NCBI RefSeq assembly: GCF_040807025.1
Contig: NC_090943.1
Span: forward strand, 121,037,900 to 121,101,899
Reading direction: 5' to 3'
Length of the DNA stretch: 64,000 bases
From: Struthio camelus
Lineage: Eukaryota > Chordata > Aves > Struthioniformes > Struthionidae
The notes below the pieces were generated by a model. It searched no databases, was not told where the DNA came from, and saw only the letters and a program-made list of their open reading frames with translations. How positions within the stretch are numbered: position 1 is the stretch's first letter; each line of letters opens with the position of its first letter. Positions 24,333 to 34,700 of the stretch are shown piece after piece. The translations under genes were made by a program, and so were the position numbers.

Positions 24333-24415
24333 CCCTGCTTGAGCAGGGAGGTTGGACGAGATGATCTCCAGAGGTCCCTTCCAACCTAAACGATTCTGTG
24401 ATTCTGTGATTCTGT
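24333..24415 (+). other. CR1 3' UTR hairpin and 8-bp terminal repeats
   Basis: A perfect 6-bp stem with TTGA loop (24333-24348), then the conserved segment ending in ATTCTGTG repeats at 24393-24415. In CR1 and related LINEs the 3' end is what the reverse transcriptase recognises to prime on the target. The hairpin is retained in all four CR1 copies in the window. Confidence 0.85.
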
Positions 24416-24426
24416 AATCTTGTGAA
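24416..24426 (+). repeat. Candidate target-site duplication, right copy
   Basis: AATCTTGTGAA, identical to 20161-20171. A caveat is that AATCTTGTG resembles a rearranged ATTCTGTG terminal unit, so part of it could belong to the element. Confidence 0.65.
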
Positions 24427-24897
24427 AAGGCATAACATGTAGCAAGTGTTTCGCACCTCTTTCCGTTGAGAGCAATGGCCGTTTGCCGTAATACAGGTTC
24501 ATCGTAAACAGAAATTAGAATTTACTGCAAGGAGAATGCAGAATATATAATCCATATGGGACATACCCACCAGCTGTTTGCTAGGATTTGGCACCATAGG
24601 ATGCGCGTATAGTACCAGGAGGTAAAAGCCCATTGCACTGCAGACTGCTCTCCTCCGTCCACACTTGAAGCTGGCTGGGAGCTCAGTGCCTCGCAACCAG
24701 GTTGTCTCCGGGCTGCACAAGTCGGCGGTCTTTTCTGCTTCTGTCCAAGCAGTGAAACAGCCACAGGAGGAAAATTGGCACATTCCCAGAATGAGGGTTT
24801 ATTTGCTGTTTGGCTGATAGGTTTTTGCTGGCTGAGTGGTGACAGGATTTTGGAAAAGTGCTTCCTGAATGGAGGCTGAAGGATTAGGAATAGTGCT

Positions 24898-24927
24898 ACA
24901 CACACCCACCCCCCCACACACACACAC
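24898..24927 (+). repeat. CA/C-rich simple repeat
   Basis: CACACA blocks interrupted by a seven-C run, about 0.7 kb before the next CABLES1 exon. No other feature is seen around it. Confidence 0.85.
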
Positions 24928-25614
24928 GTAGTAGTATTGCAATATTGGTCAGGAGGGCCATCTTACATTTAGGGAAATGTTTTCAAGTTGTGACAGAAAG
25001 GAGTAGGAATCTTAATGTAAAGAAGATAGATACACACAGAACGTTGTCCTAATGCAATATTTCCATCCACTTATGTAAGTTATGACAGTGTTAATATCTT
25101 GCATTGTATTGAAATACCCACCATTTGCGCTCAGTGCCCATTTTATTACAAATGTACGATGTTAGGACTCAAGAATTTGTACCAGAGGTTCCCTTAATCA
25201 GTTTGAAAGGAACTGGCAATATGCTTCAGAAATGCCTAGAGAAAAACACACAAAATCTGGTCATCAAATCAATTACTGTAGTGACTTGTTTTGGTTTCAC
25301 CAGAATTGTTAGCTAGGTTTTATCCACCCACACTTAGCTTAAACTCATTCATATCTGGAAGGCTTCTCATAAGGCACATGGTGTTTGGGGCTTGTGCTGA
25401 ATGGTCTTTCCAGATTTCAGGTCACTTGTCCTGACAGAGCAGTCACAAGCAAATCGTTACCTTAATTCAGACTTAATTTTTCCCCTGTCAGAAAACATTA
25501 GGACCAACGCTTGTTTGGTATTCCTTACTTTTCAGCGGGGGAGGGTGGTACTGAGTAATCATCGTGTTGGTTACAGACTGCAGGAATCATTTTCTCTTGG
25601 CTGATCTGTTACAG

Positions 25615-25721
25615 ACCACAGTCATTGACTATGTGAAGCCATCAGATCTCAAGAAGGACATGAATGAGACCTTTAAGGAGAAGTTCCCTCACATCAAGTT
25701 AACTCTCAGTAAAATACGAAG
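25615..25721 (+). CDS. CABLES1: CABLES1 coding exon (start of cyclin-box-like domain)
   Basis: A 107-nt exon. The acceptor TTACAG ends at 25614 and the donor CGAAG|GTACGT is at 25721/25722. It opens in phase 0 with [18 protein letters not shown], continues through [17 protein letters not shown], and leaves two bases (AG) that join C of the next exon to give Ser. The wording [15 protein letters not shown] matches CABLES1 rather than CABLES2, which has a different sequence here. The encoded segment leads into the first helix of the C-terminal cyclin-box-like fold that contacts CDKs. Confidence 0.97.
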
Positions 25722-26639
25722 GTACGTCGCTAAGCTTGGTACGGCTGCAATAGGATGCAGCTACCTGACGTTTCAGTACAGTTGTTGTACGTGAAGAGAA
25801 GTGCGGTATCGATCGGTTTTCCAGGAACAGTCACCTGGGAGGTGCTGAATAAGTCATTATTGCTGTGGTTAGTGGCCTGAGGAAACAAAACAGGGGAATG
25901 TGTTCAACCACGCATCAGTCAGGTGTAAAACACAATGTCTGAGGGGGTGAGGCTACAAACTGGGTGTGCGCTATACTATAAGACCCAGAAAATAACGCAA
26001 AAAAGTCTCTGAGCTCATGGTACTTAGCTTTAAAAGACCACGAGGAAAGATTTGGATCTTGGATTTTTTTTGCCTTGTTCAGAGAGCATTGCCAGAAGCA
26101 AAATAAGTGGTCAGCTTCACAGCAAAGGGGTAATATTTCCTCACTGTTTCCTGTGTAGCAGGCTAGATATTTTGCTTCGCTGAAGCAATAATGACTTCAT
26201 TTGACTCCTCAGCTGGAGGTGTTCAGAAGGATAGTGATCCACGTTGTTCAGTAAGTAGAGAATTCAGCAGTACGCTGAGGGATTGTTAATTGATTTTGAA
26301 CAAACATAACCAACAGTAAAGCTGCATATAGCTCACAAGCAATGAAGTTGGTGTTACTAAATAAATTATATGTAGCTTCCGATGAAGTATTTTTATTAAA
26401 AGCGTCAAAGCTTTTTCTTAGTTACTTCTCTAGTTTGTTACAAGGATTTATTAGGGATGAGGGTGAGGTCGAAAAGTAATCCCCAAGATGGAGTATAAGG
26501 GGAGTTGCCCAATAAATGACATTTTTCTTTACCCCTCCATTTGACTAAGCAGCGATTGCTGAAAGAACAACTGTTATGGTGAAATGAGAAATGCTTTAAC
26601 ATGCAACTCACAGCGTGCTTGTCTGGTCTCTTTACACAG
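25722..26639 (+). other. CABLES1: CABLES1 intron
   Basis: A 918-nt intron, GTACGT to TTACACAG. No recognisable element. Confidence 0.85.
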
Positions 26640-26847
26640 CTTGAAGAGAGAAATGCGCAAGCTTGCTCAAGAAGAGTGCGGGTTCGAAGAGCCCACAGTG
26701 GCCATGGCCTTTGTGTACTTCGAGAAGCTCGCGCTCAAGGGCAAGCTGAACAAGCAAAACAGAAAGCTTTGTGCTGGAGCCTGTGTTCTCTTAGCAGCCA
26801 AAATTGGCAGCGACCTCAGAAAACATGAAGTCAAGCATCTTATAGAT
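26640..26847 (+). CDS. CABLES1: CABLES1 coding exon (cyclin-box core)
   Basis: A 208-nt exon. The acceptor AG is at 26638-26639 and the donor GAT|GTACGT at 26847/26848. One base completes Ser, then 69 codons encode LKREMRKLAQEECGFEEPT, VAMAFVYFEKLALKGKLNK and NRKLCAGACVLLAAKI, ending at KHEVKHLID. The AxxYFEKL helix and the LCAGACVLLAAK helix are the signature helices of a cyclin box, here diverged as in the CABLES family. This is the most conserved part of the protein and supports orthology with CABLES1. Confidence 0.98.
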
Positions 26848-28636
26848 GTACGTATACCTAGGCTTCCAGCATTTCTTCCACAGGCTGTGCACAGTCAAGA
26901 CAGGCTGGTCTTGGCTCTCCTCTAGGTTTCCAGCTCTTCAGTCAGCTAACTTCCTTCCTTTATTATACATTTATGTAGAAGTAGTAGTGACCAGTCTCTG
27001 CAGAGGAGTGAGAAGCTTGCTTGATGAGATTGAACAGCCTGGGGTCAGATACTGTCTTACGCACTACAAGTCAAAAGTTAACCTTCAGGGCATTCACTTT
27101 ACTTTTAATTATATTTTCAAGAGCCATTAAGGACTCTCCTTTGAAAGGTAAATGCAGATATTAATTTAGGAAGCAGTGTAATAGGCTACCAGGTTTGGAT
27201 TTCATTCATCAGGATAAGCTTTTCGGCATAAGGCATTGCTTCCCATGAGAACACGTCACCTCAACTTGTGTCCTGTGGAGCAGGGTGTTTGGCCTTCTAC
27301 CTTCTTCATGTTAAAGGGTTAACAGAGGGAGGGGAATGTCATTCCCTAACCCTGTTGCAAGCACTAAAACGTCAGTCTCATATAACTCTACAGAAAATCG
27401 TATGGGCAGTTTGGTGCTTGGCTACAGCCAAATTCTGCTTAGTTCGAGAGACACGAGAACTTGGTTGGGGAGCCAAACTGGAGTCATACCCTTATTCCAC
27501 AGTCACAGAACTGCTTCGGCAGTCAGTTTGTTAGAATGTCCTCCACATAACCAGGAAAAAAATTAAAGGAGTGGGAGTTGAAGAGCTGGCCTCTCTTGCT
27601 ACCCCCATTGGTCCTTCCTTAAGGCACTCTGAGCTTTTCGTTAGATCCAGTGGGCAAAGCAGCAGCAAGCCAGAGAGGTGATAAGAAGACCTAGGTTGGG
27701 GGGGGAAATCCCTGTGCAGCTGGCTGCCTTCTTCTGGCATCCACATCCAGTGAAAACAGCAGAACAGATGAGAGGTTTAGTAAGTTACCGCGGAAAGTCA
27801 ACTAGGAAACCCATCTCCTCTCCCCTTGCAGATAGCAGAGTTTCTTTTACTGATTGTTCTTACGATTGTTGCAGATGACACTTCTTGCCTCTGAGGTATC
27901 CGTAAGATCAAATAAACCTAATTGTAGTGGAACTAATTTCCCCAATAGGACGTTCTAACACGTTCGAACGTGGAAAATAAAATTTATGATTACAAGCGGA
28001 GTATGAATTTTCTAGGCACTTGTAAGATGCATGTATTCCACTACACAAGTGCTCTCAATGTTTGCATGAAGCTAGGCATGTCCTCTTCCTGCATGGATAA
28101 GCGCTATTATCATTAAAAGCTATATCTGCTAGAAATGGAATGAGTAAAATATCAGAAATAGCATGTCCAGCTGAACTTTGTAAACCACCTTCCCGGTAAG
28201 AAATCAGTTGGTCCGATTTATCCCAGTAGTTTATCACGTACTGCCCCATAAAGAGAAGGAGGAATACAAAGCAACATAGCATTATGCAGTCATAAGTTGC
28301 CACTTGGCACATTCAGATCAGTTTAAAAGAGAAGCATCCTGCTGAGCAAAGTGGTAGTAAGGAAGGAGCATCAGGATGATCAGGCTTTAGATCATCTAAA
28401 TAAGAAGCCGAGTATGCCAGCACTGATGCCAGTTTTTTGCCTGTCTAGAAAGGCTCATTCAGAGATAGGAGGAGAAAGCCATAACGCTAGTTTTCTAAAT
28501 CTAGAGCCGTGCAAATTGAGCAAGGCAGAAGTTTAACGAGAGCAGCACCGCTCTTATTTAAATGTCTTGAATAACGTCCGCTGCAAGAAACAGAGAGTCA
28601 TTCACAGAGACATTTTTCACTTGGTTGTTGTTACAG
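26848..28636 (+). other. CABLES1: CABLES1 last intron
   Basis: A 1.79-kb intron ending in TTGTTGTTACAG. Nothing specific is recognised inside. Short open frames here are not exon-like. Confidence 0.85.
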
Positions 28637-28777
28637 AAACTGGAAGAGAAGTTCCGACTGAACCGGCGCGAGCTGATCGCCTTCGAATTCCCGGTGCTGG
28701 TGGCCTTGGAGTTTGCGCTCCACCTGCCTGAGCACGAAGTGATGCCGCACTACAGACGTTTGATCCAGAACTCCTAG
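28637..28777 (+). CDS. CABLES1: CABLES1 terminal coding exon with stop
   Basis: 141 nt in phase 0 encode the last 46 residues plus TAG (28775-28777): [18 protein letters not shown], then a hydrophobic helix ([17 protein letters not shown]) and the C-terminus [11 protein letters not shown]. The sequence completes the cyclin-box-like domain and ends with the MPHYRRL motif typical of CABLES1. Exon GC is visibly higher than in flanking introns. Together the six exons give about 271 codons, close to what is expected for the C-terminal part of a protein of roughly 600 residues. Confidence 0.98.
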   Translation, partial: KLEEKFRLNRRELIAFEFPVLVALEFALHLPEHEVMPHYRRLIQNS

Positions 28778-28874
28778 CACTGGCTGCCCTTCTGGGAAGG
28801 GGCGCCGGACTGTTTCCACTTAGCTCTGGGGAGCTGCAGTTACTACTGGAAATGCAAAAGCAGACTTGTAACAC

Positions 28875-28878
<4 letters not shown>

Positions 28879-28906
<28 letters not shown>
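28879..28906 (+). repeat. (CT)14 microsatellite in 3' UTR
   Basis: A pure CT run 102 nt after the CABLES1 stop. In RNA this is a CU-repeat, a typical binding substrate of PTB-type proteins; function here is unproven. Confidence 0.95.
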
Positions 28907-29348
28907 AAAACAGTTTTTCCAGCAACATATAGGAAACCCTGCGTTGACTTAAGACTCTCAGCTTTGGCAAATTTACGTATTGTTATTTTCTCAAAGCAGG
29001 TGAGGACCGACACGTTGGTTAATGGTTAACGTTTGCTGAAACTGGGTGGCAACTGACCCTACCCGTGGGGACTATGGATGTACAAGTTAGTTACCTGAAT
29101 CAGACATACAAAAATTTGAAGGGCAGTCTCCATTACCACCCCTCTCTCCATCACACAAACCCCAAAAGAAAGCCCACTTGAGCGCATTCTCCTAGTGCTT
29201 TTTCTACCGACCTGCTGCGACTCTTACAAAAGGACTTCTTAACGTTGTGAAAAAGCTTTTAAAGAGGATATCTTCACTGTGTCAAAAAGAATGTGCCAAT
29301 CTATTTTTGTATCAGCAATTGAAAGTGCACTTTTTCCTGTGGGGTGTT

Positions 29349-29382
29349 TGTGTGTGTATGTGTGTGTGCGCGCGCGCGTGTG
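29349..29382 (+). repeat. Alternating pyrimidine-purine tract (TG/CG), Z-DNA prone
   Basis: 34 nt of strict pyrimidine-purine alternation, including a (CG)5 core, inside the CABLES1 3' UTR. Confidence 0.9.
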
Positions 29383-30730
29383 ACGCTGAACTGATCTCAG
29401 GCCAGGTGGCTGGCTTCGCAGTTTCAGAGTGTATCACTTACTGATGGTGAAGAGCAAGGTGACCTTATGTGTTTACCTCTTGAAAAACCTAACTACTGGA
29501 AAAGTGGTAAATGGGATCATTTTTTGGACACTTTTTTTTTTTTAATTCTCTGATCTTTCCAACATTTTACCTTTGAAAGGGTTACACTACTACTACAAGA
29601 GAAGAATCAGCAACTGACCATAAGTTTTCACTCATTTTGTGATAAAGATGAAAGCATTAGTACGAGATTTCCATGTCATGTTTTTTAAAAAATGTCTTGT
29701 GTTAAGCCACATGCATATTTTTAACCTTCGCACTTTTCCCACTGTGGAGATGGTTAGACTTGCACTCTGTAGTGTTGTATTTCTGTGCTCTATGTTAGAG
29801 TGCGTAATAAGCACATTTATTGTGCTGCATCTTAAAACAGTGTTTTATTAAAAAAAAAAAAAAGAGTAGGGCTCAGCAGTATAACAGGTGTCTTAAGGCT
29901 CCAACAGCAGGGACATCAGCTACTCTTAAAGTTTTGTTGTTTCTTTTCTTTTTAGCTAGAATTGACTGTGCAAAACTTAAAATCAGTGACCATTTAAGTT
30001 AAAGGTCCAGTTTCTTCAGACATTTCAATACTGGAGTTTTACAGTAAACTTCCTGCAGCTTCCATGGTTGTGACTGGACACCCAGAAAGGCTGGAGACTT
30101 TCATCCAAACTCTCTGATGCTATATACACTAAGCTAGCGCCATGCTTCAGGACACTATTAAATTGGTTTTCCTCTGTGAGATTACACCATGTCCAGTCTT
30201 CTCCTTTGCTGATTCACTGAACAAGCCTTGTCCTGAACATGCCCCACACAGATCCACTAAATTCCTCACATTTATGGTATTACCAAAAAAAAAAAAAAAA
30301 CCTCAGCCATGAGGTTTCAGCTGCAGCTTTACCTCTCTCAGTTTGGGAGCGCTTGCTTGGAGGATGGAGCAGAAGGTAGAGAAGCAGGACATAGCAGAGG
30401 ATGTAAACACACTAATGCTTACTTTCTTTCGCTTATACTTTAATCGGTTTTATGATTTCCTTCAGTTAGGCCAGGAAACATCCAGTTTCTTTACCAGCTT
30501 CAACGCCTTTAAATTCTAGTATGAAAAATGCCTGGGTATGATTGCTCTATAGGCTCTGGAAAGGTTACGTAAAACACACCAGGACAAATGGGAGTTTGTT
30601 TGACGCTATTGCTCTCTCTCAATTCTAAGGGGGAGGTTCACTATACTTGCTTACAGATATTATTCCTCCTTATCTAATTATTAATTAGATACCTTCCACC
30701 AGGACTGGGGAAGAGGGGACAAAGAGAAAT

Positions 30731-30745
30731 CCCCCCCCCCCCCCC
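30731..30745 (+). repeat. C15 homopolymer
   Basis: Fifteen consecutive C; its length is likely uncertain. A GC-rich patch follows (30770-30840). Confidence 0.9.
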
Positions 30746-31375
30746 AAAGGCTGCACTGGACACTCGTCCGGCAGCGGAGAGGGGCCGGGGGCCCAGGAGC
30801 AGCCGAGGAACAGAAAAGACGAGAGCCTGCAGAGCGCTTAATTCATACAGATCCTCTCTAGCCTGTTTATTCAGTCCAAAACGGCAGTGTAGCAGCCTGG
30901 CTTACAAACCAAAACATCTGGCAGGTGTGATGAGAGGCCCTCCATCCTTGGCTGCATCCCTTTTCACCAAAATCATGTATATACGTTCAAGATTTGCGCC
31001 TAATCACAGAGTTCTGTTCCTAATAGTGACCATATTAAAGCTAAATGGAAGCTTTACCTTTCCGTAAAGGCTTCTACCTTTTGCTTTTTGAGTCTGATTT
31101 TACTGTTGCTTTATAGTACTGCAGGGAAAAAGCAAATTGTGATTGCAAGATACAGACTAAAGAATGACAGTCTTACAGTAGTCTTTAGAGACGCTATTGA
31201 ATCATGCTGTCACGTCTTTGTCTTCTGTGCTGCTACCCAACCCTGATCTACAGTTTACACAGATTTCTGGGATGAAATCTGATTGCTGGAGACTTTGCGC
31301 TTTTTGTTGTTGTTGTTGTTGTTTTGGGAGCAGGGAAGGGTTTTGGAGTCATGTTCAGTTACAGTTTGAATGTGG

Positions 31376-31381
31376 AATAAA
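31376..31381 (+). terminator. CABLES1: Probable CABLES1 polyadenylation signal AATAAA
   Basis: A canonical hexamer 2.6 kb after the stop, followed within 30 nt by GATGATGTTGCACTG, a G/T-rich downstream element. Confidence 0.55.
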
Positions 31382-31757
31382 CACTTATGATGGCGATGAT
31401 GTTGCACTGTTCACTTAGGAACATATATAAAGCCATACGATGCTAAATGTCAAAGCACAAAGCTTGGTCAGTACAATTATGGTTAGGACAATGGGCAGTA
31501 TTTGCCCCCCTTTTCTCCCCAACCCTGGGAAAATTCAGGCTGAAGTGATCGAGGAAATCCGTACCAAACAAACAAACAAAAAAAAAAAACGTTGATTGTT
31601 TGCCTTTGTCTTACATGGTAATGAGCATTGATTTACAAATGATTTTAGGTTCAACTTTAAATAGTTTGGGAAGTAATCCATTCCATATCACTTGTTATGT
31701 TTTGAGATGATATACCATACACTCTACCATGCAGAGTTTTTTTTCCTTTTCTAAAAA

Positions 31758-31767
31758 AATAAATAAA
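31758..31767 (+). terminator. CABLES1: Alternative tandem polyadenylation signal
   Basis: Overlapping AATAAATAAA followed directly by a T8 run. It could serve a longer CABLES1 3' UTR; by itself AT-rich context makes this weaker evidence. Confidence 0.35.
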
Positions 31768-31781
31768 TTTTTTTTAAAAAT

Positions 31782-34700
31782 TGAAAAAACCCAGACTCTT
31801 TTCCACCACGGACAGTAACTGAAATTATTTAGTTCTCTCATCTGTATGCGTCAAATGTTTTTGGTTTTGTCTTCCTCTGGGACATAAAGCTGCTTATTAA
31901 TAAGCCAAGGGCAGTATTACCAATAACTCTTGTTATAACCTGCGAGCAAACTAAAAGGAGAAGCCCCAGGCTCCAGTTTCCCACCAAAAAAATTTCAGGA
32001 GCATTGAGGACCAGGGGCTGGAACTCCTTTACCATGTTAAACCTTACCCAAATCAATGATATTTATGCGCTGAGCTGACAAATTTGTTCACGAGGTCTCG
32101 CCTTCCCTTCCCAGCGAGGAGATCGCTGCTGGTCCGGGAAGGTCAGGCACAACGTCCTGTCGGATCCCGCGGTGCCGCTGCTCACAGTTACCGGTCTTGG
32201 GCATCACCAGCCAAGGTCCCTGGGCACCCCTGGCGGCCATCTCCACGCAGCTCCCCTGTCTCCAGGCTCTTCCCCCACTTCCAGGATCTTTTGACCAGCT
32301 GAGACCTTCACTTTCTTCTTTCCCAGACCACTTTTTTTTTTCTTTTTCCTTTTTTTTCCCCACCCCCCCTCTCTGGAAACCCTTTGTTTTGGCATCAGCA
32401 CCTCTTTCTGGTATATCAAGCCTCCAGTTTTCCCACTTTAAATAGTCTGTGTGCAGAAGCACAAGGTGTGAGAAATGTCCTCATTTGCAGTTTTGTCCCA
32501 CGACCCTTCATTATTTGGAGGGTCCAGGACATGCCACTTTTGCTTAGTCCAGGTGCTGCTAAATTTACCACCAGCCCATGCGGGTTGCAGCTAGCGAGTG
32601 GCAGGCTTCCGCTTGAGCGTTCAAGAGTTAAACTTCAGACATTCACCCACACGTACACATAAGAGCTGATTCTCTGCCACCCGTTAGGGGGTCACAATTT
32701 AAGCTAATTTTTCACCAGCATCTAGCTAGGCCAGACAGCCCCTCCAAACAGCACCCCTTCATTGCACACTTTCATTCCACATCCAATTTAATAAACAATT
32801 GTCAGAGGTTTGAATCCCTACCTCTACGCATCACTGTCTGGATTGGAGACCCTTAATTGTAAATTGATGCTTCTGGCAATACACACTTTAGCTGGACTTA
32901 CACAGATCCCAGAACATGAAATACACAGGAAAAAATGCTTTGCTAATCACTTGCCGAAACTATTAGCAAACAAGCAATGACTTCTTTGGGCTACTCTACA
33001 TTGTCTTTACATGAAGTAAGCTTAGCTAGTTGCTCCAGCCCCAGAGGATGTAGCGCACAGCGTAAGTCTTTGGAAACAATGAGAAATAGCTTATTACGAG
33101 ATGATAACACCTTCCCGTGATGCTAAATGATCTCGACACCAGGTCTTAGACTGACCACTAAAAAAAGGTAAGTTGTTTAGAGAAGTGAGAGACTGGGCAA
33201 TCACTGCAACAGTGCCACCATCGCTAAAATCTGCCCCAAGTTGCACCTTTGAGGCTTTGGGGTTGGCGGGGGATTCTTGTTTGAACTCAAGTTGCCCATC
33301 CATCTTCCATTTTAAACTCTGGAGACAAGGAGGAAAAGATGAAGAGAAAAAGAAACTTCATACACATCCCTTCAAATAAACTTGCACACAAACCAAAAGG
33401 CCCTTCTGAAAGCCTAAATCCTGCATATTCCCACTGACTTTGCTGCGAGTACATACAGCCAAAGACTCGGTGCCTCAGCGTGAGAACAAGCCTTATTTTA
33501 ATTACAGGAAGTGGGATGGGGAAAAGACACTCTTTGCACCATGGCACCATGCTATTTCTAGGCTGATGTTTTCTCTACCTCTTGTATGCTCCCATTTCAC
33601 CCCAGGTGACCAAGACCCAAGCTCCATCCTGACAGTAGCAGAAGGGCTCCAAGCAAGCCCAAATTCATCCTTCCTGCTAGAGGGAGTAGCAAAGCAGCGC
33701 AGGAGCTGCATGAGGCTGACTTCAGATGTGAAAAAATTCCTTCCCTTAAAGAGCTCTAAATATTGGCTACAATCACAAGCTTAATTTACCCTTTCTATGA
33801 ATTCCTCTAATTTGTCACACAAACCTTTCCATAATCTTACTGAGCATCACCTTAAAACAGATAGGTACCTTGCTTCTACTACACTGGTTAGACAGATGCT
33901 CCCTGACTTAATTTCTTAAACCACTAGAAGCCTTCCAGTTTGCAGCTGAATTTTAACTGTGACTAATTATGACTTTTTGAACTCCCCAGCCCCCCTGAGG
34001 TACCCTTTCTATACTTTATGCTTTTCCCTCCTTTCCTTCTCAACACACACAGACAAGAAGGGGAAGTTTACCTGTTCCCCATCTTTTCCCTCCACCAGCT
34101 AGAGGGGGTTTATTTTGATATTTTATTGGGAGAGAGAGCATGGAGAAGAAGGAGGAGGGAATATAAAGCACTGTTTATTTACAAGCCAATATTAAGTACC
34201 CTGTGTTCACAAACAGAGACTGGTTTAACAGGAATAGGTTCAGTTCATTCATTTAGGAGAGGGAAGGTTTGGGATTTTGATTTTTCTTTTAGTTTTCAGA
34301 TTGCATCTACCTCTTTTTCAAGCTTTTCCTCAGCACCTGTAGAAGCTACAGGCTTAGAGCAAGAAAATGTTTGGAGGAATCTAGACTACCCCATACCATT
34401 TGCTTCTCCTCTATTGTTTTTTCTAATTGTTCATTTTGACCACACAGTTGCATTGTGCTGGCTTTTTACACAGAACAAAGGCATTGTGTCGCAGCACAAG
34501 ACCTGCTGCGGCAGGATCACAGGATCGTCTTTCCTTCTCTTGCCCCAGAAGACACAAAGGTTACCCATAGTTGGCTCTAGTTTCTGCCCATCTGTCTGAG
34601 TACCATTCAGCCCTTGGGAATGCACAGGCCTTGGCTTTTCCACCTTCTCATGTGTGTAGCCAATTCTAACACACACACACACACACAAACAAAACTAAAA

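Larger units (their letters stand above)
20172..24415 (+). mobile_element. Full-length CR1 LINE retrotransposon, both ORFs open
   Basis: About 4.24 kb non-LTR retrotransposon in the same orientation as CABLES1. In order it has a short GC-rich 5' leader with three 12-bp tandem units (20215-20250), ORF1 (to 21389), a 5-nt gap, ORF2 (21395-24328) and a short 3' UTR. The 3' UTR has a CCCTGC-TTGA-GCAGGG hairpin (24333-24348) and ends in ATTCTGTG repeats (from 24393) with no poly(A). The 3' end and the APE-RT protein are diagnostic of the CR1 clade, the main LINE of birds. Most bird CR1 copies are severely 5'-truncated, so an untruncated copy with no frameshift or stop is uncommon. The 5' limit is set by the flanking 11-bp repeat; if that repeat is fortuitous the true start may be some tens of bases away. 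Confidence 0.93.
12256..25614 (+). other. CABLES1: Large CABLES1 intron with CpG-rich segment and full-length CR1
   Basis: A 13.36-kb intron between the pre-cyclin-box exon and the first cyclin-box exon. At 12256-18240 it is T-rich non-coding sequence with scattered GC-rich patches (for example 15040-15190 and 16370-16640) in which I see no gene. A CpG-rich segment follows (18240-19560), then the intact CR1 (20172-24415), then about 1.2 kb of plain intron with a CA/C-rich patch near 24900. The polypyrimidine acceptor region ends in GTTACAG at 25608-25614. Confidence 0.85.
28778..31400 (+). other. CABLES1: CABLES1 3' UTR (probable extent)
   Basis: Non-coding sequence after the stop, with no splice acceptor needed. 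It contains a (CT)14 run, an alternating pyrimidine-purine tract, A-runs (29850-29863 and about 30284-30300) and a C15 run (30731-30745). The first canonical + strand AATAAA after the stop that I noticed is at 31376-31381, followed by a GU-rich stretch, giving a UTR of about 2.6 kb. A weaker ATTAAA at 29847 directly abuts an A-run, a context that also causes internal oligo-dT priming. The end is inferred. Confidence 0.6.

Noticed and set aside
25615..28777. Assignment to CABLES2 instead of CABLES1
   Set aside because: [16 protein letters not shown], the EEPTVAMAFVYFEKLALKG segment and the [11 protein letters not shown] end fit CABLES1; CABLES2 differs at these places.
29850..30300. A-runs as retrocopy poly(A) tails
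   Set aside because: No intronless gene copy or target duplication is visible upstream of either run; they fit simple repeats in the 3' UTR.
32790..32840. GGTTTGAATCCC, resembling a tRNA T-loop
   Set aside because: No matching T-stem, acceptor stem or anticodon arm upstream.
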